This document shows, piece by piece, positions 1 to 5,455 of a DNA stretch of 5,455 nt. Made by a program: the position numbers and the translations under genes. This DNA comes from Burkholderiales bacterium RIFCSPHIGHO2_12_FULL_61_11 (GTDB lineage Bacteria; Pseudomonadota; Gammaproteobacteria; Burkholderiales; Burkholderiaceae_C): NCBI GenBank assembly GCA_001770785.1, contig MERZ01000220.1, forward strand, positions 1-5,455. Reading direction: 5' to 3'. The number at the start of each line of letters is the position of its first letter. The first letter of the stretch is position 1. The notes under the pieces are model-generated. The model did no database searches and was not told where the DNA came from. It saw only the letters and a list, made by a program, of their open reading frames with translations.

Positions 1-817
1 TCGACATCAAAATCGATTCCGTGCGGCCGCCCGACTGCAAGCCAAAGTGCGTGCCGCGATCCCACACCAGGTTGAACTCGACGTAACGGCCGCGCCGGTT
101 GAGCTGAAAGTCACGCTCCCGCTCGCCATAGGGCGTATTCTTGCGCCGCTCAACAATCGGCAGGTAAGCCGACAAAAACGAATCCGCCACGCTTTGCATC
201 ATGGCAAAACTCTGCGCCAGGCCCAGCTCCTGGAAATCGTCAAAAAAGACGCCACCTATGCCCCGCTGTTCCTGGCGGTGCTTGAGGTAAAAATACTCGT
301 CGCACCATTGCTTGAAGCGCGGGTATTTGTCGCTGCCGAATGGCGCCAACGCATCCTTGCAGACTTGATGAAAATGCACTGCGTCCTCATGAAAACCATA
401 GTAAGGCGTCAAGTCCATGCCACCGCCAAACCAGCAAACGGGCTCGCCCAAACCGTCCGCGGGTGTTGCGGCCAGCATGCGCACATTCATGTGCACGGTC
501 GGCACATAGGGGTTGCGCGGGTGAAACACCAGCGAGACGCCCATGGCCTCAAAGGGCGCGCCGGCCAGCTCGGGCCTGTGCTGCGTCGCAGAGGGTGGAA
601 GCATCGGGCCACGCACCTGCGAAAAGCCGCAACCGGCCCGCTCAAACACCTGGCCGTGCTCCAGAATCTGCGTGATGCCGTTTCCCTGCAGCGCTTCACC
701 CGGCTCTTTTTGCCAAGGGTCGGTCAGAAAAGACTGGCCATCAAGCTCGGCGACAGCCGTGGTGATGCGCTGCTGCAGGCCCATCAAAAATGTTCGAACG
801 CTTGAAAGATCGGTCAT
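1..817 (-). CDS. hemF: Oxygen-dependent coproporphyrinogen III oxidase HemF, C-terminus cut off by the window edge
   Basis: HemF catalyses the aerobic oxidative decarboxylation of coproporphyrinogen III to protoporphyrinogen IX in the cytoplasm, a late step of haem synthesis. The visible part is 272 codons. It runs from [18 protein letters not shown] to [14 protein letters not shown], close to the E. coli protein throughout. Family residues visible include Ser95 in the [19 protein letters not shown] stretch, histidines 99, 109, 150 and 180 at the positions of the family's metal-site/catalytic histidines, the [13 protein letters not shown] block (about 130-142), [13 protein letters not shown], and the dimerisation region with [16 protein letters not shown]. 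Roughly 30 residues, including the usual MPPLVRWEY tail, lie beyond base 1. The start at 817 is 5 nt after the purD stop. An in-frame ATG at 823 (MGMTDLSS) overlaps that stop as TGATG and is equally possible. Neither has a clear Shine-Dalgarno, which suggests translational coupling to purD. Identification is secure; the exact start is not. Confidence 0.97.
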   Translation of the reverse strand, partial: MTDLSSVRTFLMGLQQRITTAVAELDGQSFLTDPWQKEPGEALQGNGITQILEHGQVFERAGCGFSQVRGPMLPPSATQHRPELAGAPFEAMGVSLVFHPRNPYVPTVHMNVRMLAATPADGLGEPVCWFGGGMDLTPYYGFHEDAVHFHQVCKDALAPFGSDKYPRFKQWCDEYFYLKHRQEQRGIGGVFFDDFQELGLAQSFAMMQSVADSFLSAYLPIVERRKNTPYGERERDFQLNRRGRYVEFNLVWDRGTHFGLQSGGRTESILMS

Positions 818-822
818 ACCCA

Positions 823-2118
823 TCAGGATTTGATGGCCAGATGCCCAATGTCCTTGCGATACTGCGCGCCGTCAAAGGAAATATCCTGGGCCACTTCATA
901 AGCACGCTGCTGGGCCGCCTTGACGGTACTGGCCAGCGCCGTCACACAAAGCACACGTCCGCCATCGGTGACCGTGGCATTGCCCTGCTTGCGCGTTCCC
1001 GCGTGAAACACCATGACATCCTCGGCCGCTTTGGGCAAGCCATGGATGGCATCGCCCTTGCGGGGATGAAGCGGGTAACCGTGCGCGGCCATCACCACGC
1101 CCAGGGCCGGTCGGCGGTCCCACTCCAGCTCGATCTGGTCGAGCGTACCGGAGGTAGCCGCCATCATCACGTCACAAAAATCGGTTTTCAGGCGCATCAG
1201 GATGGGCTGCGCTTCAGGGTCGCCCATGCGGCAGTTGAACTCAAGCGTTTTGGGCTTGCCTTGCGCGTCGATCATGAGGCCAGCATACAGAAAACCGGTG
1301 TAGATGATGCCGTCTTTTTCCATGCCCTTGATGGTGGGCAGGATGATTTCGCGCATGGCGCGCGCATGCACCTCGGGCGTCACCACCGGGGCCGGTGAAT
1401 ACGCGCCCATGCCACCGGTGTTTGGACCCTGGTCGCCATCGAGCAGGCGCTTGTGGTCCTGGCTGGTCGCCATGGCGGTCACGCTTTTGCCGTCGCACAG
1501 CACGATAAAACTGGCTTCTTCGCCCTGCAGGAATTCCTCAATGACCACCCGCGGCAAAGCCTTGCCATCCTCGCCTTCGTTGTGCGTCACGCCCAGGATG
1601 TTGTCCACCAGCATGAAGTCAATGGCCTCATGGGCCTCTTGCAACGTCATTGCCACCACCACGCCTTTGCCCGCCGCCAGGCCATCGGCTTTCACCACGA
1701 TGGGGGCGCCTTTTTCATCGACATAGGCGTGCGCGGCCACGGCATCGGTAAAGGTTTCGTATTCGGCGGTCGGAATGTGATGGCGCGTCATGAAGGCCTT
1801 GGAAAAGGCCTTGGAGCTTTCCAGCTGGGCCGCCACTTTGGTCGGGCCAAACACCCGCAGGTCATGGGCCCGGAACTCATCAACAATGCCAGCGGCCAGC
1901 GGCTGCTCGGGGCCCACCACGGTCAGGGCTATTTTTTCTGTGAGGGCCCAGGCACGCAGCGCCTGAATGTCGGTGATATCAATGTTCTCCAGTCGCGCAT
2001 CCAGCGCCGTGCCGCCGTTGCCCGGCGCCACATAAACCACGCGCACTTTGGGCGATTGCGCCAGCTTCCAGGCCAGGGCGTGTTCACGCCCACCGCTGCC
2101 CACTACTAATACTTTCAT
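823..2118 (-). CDS. purD: Phosphoribosylamine-glycine ligase (GAR synthetase) PurD
   Basis: PurD joins phosphoribosylamine and glycine with ATP hydrolysis to give glycinamide ribonucleotide, the second step of de novo purine synthesis, in the cytoplasm. The 431-residue protein is complete and of normal length for the single-function bacterial enzyme. The N-domain opens with [19 protein letters not shown] (GSGGREHA at 7-14) and carries GPEQPL at 69-74. The ATP-grasp part has [16 protein letters not shown] (141-156), the acidic strand [13 protein letters not shown] (192-204), and [20 protein letters not shown] (219-238). [11 protein letters not shown] (292-302) supplies the likely Mg ligands Glu293 and Asn295. 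The segment around 176-190 ([15 protein letters not shown]) seems several residues longer than in the E. coli enzyme, probably a surface loop. The ATG at 2118 begins exactly at the conserved N-terminus. The gene lies 44 bp after yebC and abuts hemF, so it is probably the middle gene of one transcript. No frameshift or missing key residue was seen. Confidence 0.99.
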   Translation of the reverse strand: MKVLVVGSGGREHALAWKLAQSPKVRVVYVAPGNGGTALDARLENIDITDIQALRAWALTEKIALTVVGPEQPLAAGIVDEFRAHDLRVFGPTKVAAQLESSKAFSKAFMTRHHIPTAEYETFTDAVAAHAYVDEKGAPIVVKADGLAAGKGVVVAMTLQEAHEAIDFMLVDNILGVTHNEGEDGKALPRVVIEEFLQGEEASFIVLCDGKSVTAMATSQDHKRLLDGDQGPNTGGMGAYSPAPVVTPEVHARAMREIILPTIKGMEKDGIIYTGFLYAGLMIDAQGKPKTLEFNCRMGDPEAQPILMRLKTDFCDVMMAATSGTLDQIELEWDRRPALGVVMAAHGYPLHPRKGDAIHGLPKAAEDVMVFHAGTRKQGNATVTDGGRVLCVTALASTVKAAQQRAYEVAQDISFDGAQYRKDIGHLAIKS

Positions 2119-2162
2119 GCCACCGCTTTCGTTGTTGTGTTTTGTTCTGCTTGAGTCACGGT

Positions 2163-2888
2163 TTACTCGGAAAGCTCAGCGTTGTGAAAGATTTCCTGCG
2201 TGTCGTCCAGATCCTCCAGCACATCCAGCAGCTTTTGCATCTTTTGGGCATCTTCACCCGTAAGTTCAAGCTCGTTGTCGGCACGCATGGTCACTTCGGC
2301 CAGCTCGGGCTTGAGTCCGGCCGCCTCCAGCGCCTTTTTGACGGCTTCAAAACTGGTGTAAGGCGTCAGCACTTCTATGGCGCCGTCGTCATCGGTGATC
2401 ACGTCGTCGGCGCCGGCCTCCAGCGCCACTTCCATGACCTTGTCTTCATCGGTGCCGGGCGCAAAAATCAGCTGGCCGCAGTGCTTGAACTGAAAAGCCA
2501 CGGAACCTTCGGCGCCCATGTTGCCGCCGTGCTTGGCAAACGCATGGCGAACTTCAGCCACCGTGCGCACTTTGTTGTCGGTCATGCAGTCAACCAGTAT
2601 GGCGGCGCCGCCAATGCCATAGCCTTCATAGCGGACTTCCTCGTAGTGAGTGCCTTCCAGGCTGCCCGTGGCCTTGTCAATATTTCGCTTGATGGTGTCG
2701 GCCGGCATGTTGGCCGCCTTGGCCTTGTCCACGGCCAGGCGCAGGCGCGGATTGGTGTCCAGATCACCGCCACCCAGGCGGGCAGCCACCATGATTTCAC
2801 GGATGACCCGCGTCCAGACCTTGCCACGTTTGTCGTCCTGGCGACCCTTGCGGTGTTGAATATTCGCCCATTTGCTATGACCAGCCAC
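2163..2888 (-). CDS. yebC: YebC/PmpR/TACO1-family protein, GTG start
   Basis: This 241-residue protein is a full-length member of the YebC family. It begins with the hallmark [18 protein letters not shown] and has the typical [21 protein letters not shown] (about 46-66), an [20 protein letters not shown] block (about 86-105), and the acidic C-terminus ending in NAELSE. Family members have been annotated as transcriptional regulators (for example PmpR). The mitochondrial homologue TACO1 and more recent bacterial work point to a ribosome-associated translation role, including help at proline-rich stretches. The sequence alone cannot decide between these. The start codon is GTG: the canonical MAGHSKW N-terminus falls exactly on it, no in-frame ATG fits, and an AAGGGG ribosome site lies 7 nt upstream. 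It is the first gene of the yebC-purD-hemF block. In gammaproteobacteria yebC usually sits beside ruvC instead; no ruv gene is present here. Confidence 0.97.
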   Translation of the reverse strand: MAGHSKWANIQHRKGRQDDKRGKVWTRVIREIMVAARLGGGDLDTNPRLRLAVDKAKAANMPADTIKRNIDKATGSLEGTHYEEVRYEGYGIGGAAILVDCMTDNKVRTVAEVRHAFAKHGGNMGAEGSVAFQFKHCGQLIFAPGTDEDKVMEVALEAGADDVITDDDGAIEVLTPYTSFEAVKKALEAAGLKPELAEVTMRADNELELTGEDAQKMQKLLDVLEDLDDTQEIFHNAELSE

Positions 2889-2895
2889 GACAGAA

Positions 2896-2901
2896 CCCCT
2901 T
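2896..2901 (-). promoter_or_regulatory. Ribosome binding site deciding the GTG start of yebC
   Basis: On the minus strand the hexamer AAGGGG lies 7 nt before the GTG at 2888. This is good spacing for pairing with the 3' end of 16S rRNA. It is the clearest Shine-Dalgarno in the window and supports the GTG start that the protein's conserved N-terminus already demands. Confidence 0.75.
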
Positions 2902-2972
2902 GGTTGATGGATTATTGATGTTTCCCTAACTCATGACACCCTTGCGGTCATCGCCAAGCCCACGCAGAGCCT

Positions 2973-3054
2973 CGTCATCGCGAGGCCGAAGGCCGTGGCG
3001 ATCCATCGTCGATAAAGCGCAGCCATGGATTGCCGCGCTTCGCTCGCAATGACG
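2973..3054. repeat. 82-bp imperfect palindrome, REP/MITE-like intergenic repeat
   Basis: The left arm (2973-3006, 34 nt, starting CGTCATCGCGAG) and the right arm (3025-3054, 30 nt, ending CTCGCAATGACG) are inverted copies around an 18-nt centre. When aligned, 27 of 30 positions are identical. The left arm has two extra GC dinucleotides flanking a shared CGAAG core. In plus-strand RNA two of the three differences would be G-U wobbles. Each arm also holds its own mini-hairpin: GGCC-GAA-GGCC at 2984-2994 and GCG-CTT-CGC at 3035-3043, so the folded form could be branched. The ends and the GCAATCCAT-type inner segments resemble, from memory, short dispersed palindromes found in intergenic regions of many bacteria. 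That it recurs elsewhere in this genome is inference. It has no coding capacity and lies in the spacer between the divergent yebC and DUF853 genes. Without a T-tract it is a poor intrinsic terminator. Confidence 0.8.
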
Positions 3055-3070
3055 CCGATGCGGTCACAAA

Positions 3071-3098
3071 TTGTGGAAAGCTCAATAATTGATTTAAT
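3071..3098 (+). promoter_or_regulatory. Candidate sigma-70 promoter for the DUF853-upp unit
   Basis: TTGTGG at 3071-3076 and TTTAAT at 3093-3098 are separated by 16 bp and lie in an AT-richer stretch between the palindromic repeat and the DUF853 start. The -10 matches consensus at five of six positions, the -35 at only three. An alternative pair is TTGATT (3089-3094) with TTTACT (3112-3117), spaced 17 bp. The choice is a guess from sequence; only the presence of some promoter in this interval is well motivated. Confidence 0.35.
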
Positions 3099-3139
3099 CT
3101 ACAGGCTGCATTTTACTTTTTCATTGATTGGACATTCCA

Positions 3140-4651
3140 ATGCCTGAATCCTCGATATCTCCCCTGCTGATCGCCAGGAACTCTTCAACCCAGTGCGAGC
3201 TGCTGCCCGGCCTGGCCAATCGACATGGCTTGGTCACCGGCGCCACGGGGACCGGCAAAACCGTCACGCTGCAGACGCTGGCCGAAAATTTCTCGAAAAT
3301 CGGTGTTCCCGTTTTCATGGCCGACGTCAAGGGCGACCTGAGCGGCATCAGCCAGGCGGGCCATATCGGCGACAAAATGGCCGCTATTCTGAAGGAACGC
3401 GGGATTGAAAAGCCAGAGCCTCTGGCCTGCCCGGTCACGCTGTGGGACGTGTTTGGCGAGCAAGGCCACCCGGTGCGCGCCACCGTCTCCGACATGGGCC
3501 CGCTGCTGCTGGGCCGCATGCTCAACCTTAACGAAACCCAGGCGGGCGTGCTCAATCTGGTGTTCAAGATTGCCGATGACAACGGCATGCTGCTGCTCGA
3601 CCTGAAAGACCTGCGCGCCATGCTGCAGTATGTGGGCGACAACAGCAGCCAGTTCACCACCGAGTACGGCAACGTCAGCGCTGCCAGCGTGGGGGCCATC
3701 CAGCGCGGGCTGATGCAGATCGAAAGCCAGGGCGGCAGCCAATTCTTTGGCGAGCCCATGCTCAACATCAGCGACTTCATGCAGACCGACAGCGCCGGGC
3801 ATGGCGTTGTCAACATCCTGGCCGCCGACAGGCTGATGAATTCGCCGCGTCTGTATGCGACCTTTTTGCTGTGGATGCTGTCCGAGCTGTTCGAGCAATT
3901 GCCCGAGATCGGCGACCCCGAAAAACCAAAATTGGTGTTCTTCTTCGACGAAGCCCATTTTCTGTTTAGCGAGGCACCCAAGGTGCTGATTGAACGCATT
4001 GAGCTGGTGGTGCGCCTGGTGCGTTCCAAAGGCGTCGGGGTCTATTTTGTGACGCAAAACCCGCTGGATATTCCCGATTCGGTGTTGGCGCAGCTGGGCA
4101 ACCGGGTGCAGCACGCCCTGCGCGCCTACACTCCGCGCGACCAGAAAGCCGTCAAGGCAACGGCACAAACCATGCGGCAAAAGCCGGGGCTGGACATAGA
4201 AACCGCCATCACCGAGCTGGCCGTCGGCGAGGCGCTGGTGAGCCTGCTGGATGCCAAGGGCCGACCCAGTGTCACCGAGCGCGTCTATGTGCTGCCGCCT
4301 GGTAGCCAGCTTGGCCCCATCACGCCCCAGCAACGCCAGCAGCTGCTGCAAAACTCACTGGTGGCCGGTGTCTACGAAAAGGACATCGACCGCGAATCGG
4401 CTTATGAAAAGCTCAAGGAGCGTGCGGAGGCAGCGGCCCCGCAGCCAGCAGCGGCGGGCCAGGCCGCTTCCGGCGGCATTCTGGGTGGGCTGAATGACAT
4501 GCTGTTTGGCAGCACCGGCCCACGCGGCGGCAAGTACGAAGGTCTGGCGCAAAGCATGGCCAAGTCCGCCGTGCGCACCATGGGCTCCGCGGTGGGGCGC
4601 GAGATCATTCGCGGCGTGCTGGGCAGCCTCCTGGGCAGCAAGAAGCGCTGA
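3140..4651 (+). CDS. YjgR/DUF853 family HerA/FtsK-like ATPase, function unknown
   Basis: The product (503 residues from the ATG) closely resembles E. coli YjgR across its whole length. It belongs to the DUF853 branch of the HerA/FtsK-type P-loop ATPases, usually annotated as a HerA-like helicase. Its cellular role is not established. A Walker A motif, GATGTGKT, is at 34-41, straight after [25 protein letters not shown] follows at 59-70. Walker [10 protein letters not shown], has Asp270 and Glu271, and [11 protein letters not shown] (about 303-313) plus [20 protein letters not shown] complete the ATPase core. An Ala/Pro/Gln-rich linker (about 429-444) leads to a conserved tail from [20 protein letters not shown] to LLGSKKR. 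No signal peptide or clear membrane segment is seen, so it is probably cytoplasmic. An in-frame TTG at 3128 would add four residues, but the ATG at 3140 is preferred; only a weak TTGGA precedes it. No nurA partner is adjacent. upp follows 41 bp downstream on the same strand. Confidence 0.93.
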   Translation: MPESSISPLLIARNSSTQCELLPGLANRHGLVTGATGTGKTVTLQTLAENFSKIGVPVFMADVKGDLSGISQAGHIGDKMAAILKERGIEKPEPLACPVTLWDVFGEQGHPVRATVSDMGPLLLGRMLNLNETQAGVLNLVFKIADDNGMLLLDLKDLRAMLQYVGDNSSQFTTEYGNVSAASVGAIQRGLMQIESQGGSQFFGEPMLNISDFMQTDSAGHGVVNILAADRLMNSPRLYATFLLWMLSELFEQLPEIGDPEKPKLVFFFDEAHFLFSEAPKVLIERIELVVRLVRSKGVGVYFVTQNPLDIPDSVLAQLGNRVQHALRAYTPRDQKAVKATAQTMRQKPGLDIETAITELAVGEALVSLLDAKGRPSVTERVYVLPPGSQLGPITPQQRQQLLQNSLVAGVYEKDIDRESAYEKLKERAEAAAPQPAAAGQAASGGILGGLNDMLFGSTGPRGGKYEGLAQSMAKSAVRTMGSAVGREIIRGVLGSLLGSKKR

Positions 4652-4692
4652 ACAGGCAAATCAAGAATCCACAACAAGAAAGCTACAAATTC

Positions 4693-5322
4693 ATGGGCAA
4701 CGTTCACCTGATTGATCACCCGCTGGTTCAGCACAAGCTGACCCTGATGCGCCGCAAGGACGCCTCCACCAGCACCTTTCGCACCCTGCTCAATGAACTG
4801 AGCACCCTGATGGCCTATGAAGTGACCCGCGACATGCCGCTTCAGGATGTTGAAGTCGAGACGCCGCTGGAAACCATGACCGGCAAAATGATTGACGGCA
4901 AAAAGCTGGTGTTTGTGTCCATCCTGCGCGCTGGCAACGGCATTCTGGAAGGCATGCTCAACGTGGTTCCGGGTGCCCGTGTCGGCCATGTGGGGCTGTA
5001 CCGCGACCCCGAAACACTGGAGGCCGTCGAGTATTACTTCAAGATGCCGCAGGATATGCAAGAGCGCGATATTGTGGTCGTTGACCCCATGCTGGCCACC
5101 GGCAACTCGGCCATCGCCGCCGTGAACCGGCTCAAAAAGCTCAAACCCAAGTCCATCAAGTTCGTCTGCCTGCTGACCTGCCCCGAAGGCATTGCCGCCT
5201 TGCAAAAAGCCCATCCGGATGTGGCGATTTACACCGCGGCCATTGACAGGCAGCTCAACGAGCACGGCTACATCCTGCCAGGGCTGGGTGATGCTGGCGA
5301 CCGGATTTTTGGAACGAAATAG
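4693..5322 (+). CDS. upp: Uracil phosphoribosyltransferase Upp
   Basis: Upp converts uracil and PRPP to UMP and pyrophosphate, the main pyrimidine base salvage reaction, in the cytoplasm. The 209-residue protein is complete and nearly the same length as the E. coli enzyme (208). It begins [20 protein letters not shown] with [18 protein letters not shown] next. It has the SILRAGNG segment (76-83), the PRPP-binding loop [13 protein letters not shown] (128-140), the LLTCPEGI region, and the uracil-binding C-terminal signature [17 protein letters not shown]. The ATG at 4693 matches the family N-terminus. The upstream sequence is AAGAAAG-like rather than a strong Shine-Dalgarno. The 41-bp gap to the DUF853 gene contains no hairpin, so the two probably share a transcript. 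No uraA-type permease is visible downstream within the window. Confidence 0.99.
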   Translation: MGNVHLIDHPLVQHKLTLMRRKDASTSTFRTLLNELSTLMAYEVTRDMPLQDVEVETPLETMTGKMIDGKKLVFVSILRAGNGILEGMLNVVPGARVGHVGLYRDPETLEAVEYYFKMPQDMQERDIVVVDPMLATGNSAIAAVNRLKKLKPKSIKFVCLLTCPEGIAALQKAHPDVAIYTAAIDRQLNEHGYILPGLGDAGDRIFGTK

Positions 5323-5376
5323 GGGCATTTAGCCCAATAGGCACGGGCGCGACAAGCTATTTATTTCGTAGCGCCC
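5323..5376 (+). terminator. Small inverted repeats after upp, possible terminator or repeat remnant
   Basis: Immediately after the upp stop, GGGC-ATTTA-GCCC (5323-5335) can form a 4-bp hairpin. A second inverted repeat pairs GGGCGC (5345-5350) with GCGCCC (5371-5376) around a 20-nt loop. Inside it GCTA (5356-5359) and TAGC (5369-5372) offer a competing small stem. There is no run of T after any of them, so intrinsic termination would be weak. The AGCTATTTATTT...GTAGC core resembles, from memory, AT-cored hairpins common between Comamonadaceae genes. Both readings are tentative. Confidence 0.35.
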
Positions 5377-5455
5377 TCCTCCGCAGCCAAAGGCGACTGC
5401 AAGGGTGAGCGTTAAACCGGCGCCAGGCTTGGGCATTCAGGCAAAAGAGGTTGTC
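5377..5455. other. Right-edge noncoding tail with no assignable gene
   Basis: These 79 bases follow the hairpin region after upp and run to the window edge. A plus-strand frame opens at GTG 5405 (beginning MSVKPAPGLG) and stays open to the end. A minus-strand frame is open from the edge to a TAG at 5357-5359. Neither has recognisable protein sequence. The GTG has only an AAAGG 11 nt upstream. The tail could hold the start or end of a neighbouring gene, but this cannot be supported from what is visible. Confidence 0.3.

Noticed and set aside
47..805. Plus-strand open frame (252 codons) opposite hemF
   Set aside because: The minus strand encodes unmistakable HemF throughout. The plus-strand translation is Arg/His/Ala-rich without family features.
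1453..2109. Plus-strand open frame (218 codons) opposite purD
   Set aside because: Antisense shadow of a complete, motif-rich PurD. The His/Gly-rich product shows no domain.
2142..2918. Plus-strand open frame (258 codons) opposite yebC
   Set aside because: Covers the whole yebC gene in antisense. The product has no family resemblance, while the minus strand is a canonical YebC.
2973..3054. Reading the palindrome as a bidirectional intrinsic terminator or a tRNA-like gene
   Set aside because: It lies upstream of both divergent genes rather than after them and has no T-tracts. Its fold lacks tRNA landmarks such as a TTCGA-type T-loop and a 3' acceptor pairing.
3128..3139. TTG start for the DUF853 gene, four codons upstream of the ATG
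   Set aside because: No Shine-Dalgarno precedes the TTG. The ATG at 3140 has a weak TTGGA at suitable spacing and fits the short N-terminus expected for the family.
3185..4351. Long minus-strand open frame (388 codons) opposite the DUF853 ATPase gene
   Set aside because: Its product is rich in His, Gln, Gly and Leu with no domain, as expected from the antisense of a high-GC coding sequence. The plus-strand frame has Walker motifs and full-length family similarity.
4402..5328. Minus-strand open frame (308 codons) spanning the end of the DUF853 gene and upp
   Set aside because: It runs antisense across two well-identified genes and their spacer. The translation has no recognisable motif and a His/Gly/Gln-rich shadow composition.
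5405..5455. Possible gene start at GTG 5405 (MSVKPAPGLG...) running off the right edge
   Set aside because: Only 17 codons are visible, the ribosome site spacing is long, and no family is recognised, so it is not annotated as a CDS.

Overview
The window looks like ordinary chromosomal DNA from a betaproteobacterium of the order Burkholderiales, most likely a Comamonadaceae member related to Polaromonas or Rhodoferax. This rests on the high-GC codon usage, the protein sequences, the gene order yebC-purD-hemF and the style of the intergenic repeats. The genus is inferred from family resemblance, not from a search.

The layout is two divergent gene blocks. The left block (positions 1-2888, minus strand) reads yebC, then purD, then hemF. 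yebC encodes a YebC/TACO1-family protein with a GTG start. purD encodes GAR synthetase and is complete. hemF encodes the oxygen-dependent coproporphyrinogen III oxidase; its C-terminus is cut off by the left edge of the window. The gaps are 44 bp between yebC and purD, and 5 bp or a 1-nt stop/start overlap between purD and hemF. This looks like one transcription unit joining a translation-related factor, purine synthesis and haem synthesis.

The right block (positions 3140-5322, plus strand) holds a YjgR/DUF853 HerA-FtsK-type ATPase of unknown function, followed 41 bp later by upp, the uracil phosphoribosyltransferase of pyrimidine salvage. The two are probably co-transcribed.

The 251-bp divergent spacer (2889-3139) must carry both promoters. 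It contains an 82-bp imperfect palindrome whose ends match a style of short dispersed repeat. The last 133 bp after upp hold small inverted repeats without a U-tract and no supportable gene.

I found no phage, insertion sequence, CRISPR array, tRNA or rRNA, defence cassette or other obviously new system. The best leads are the palindromic element in the divergent promoter region and the pairing of an uncharacterised ATPase with a nucleotide salvage gene.
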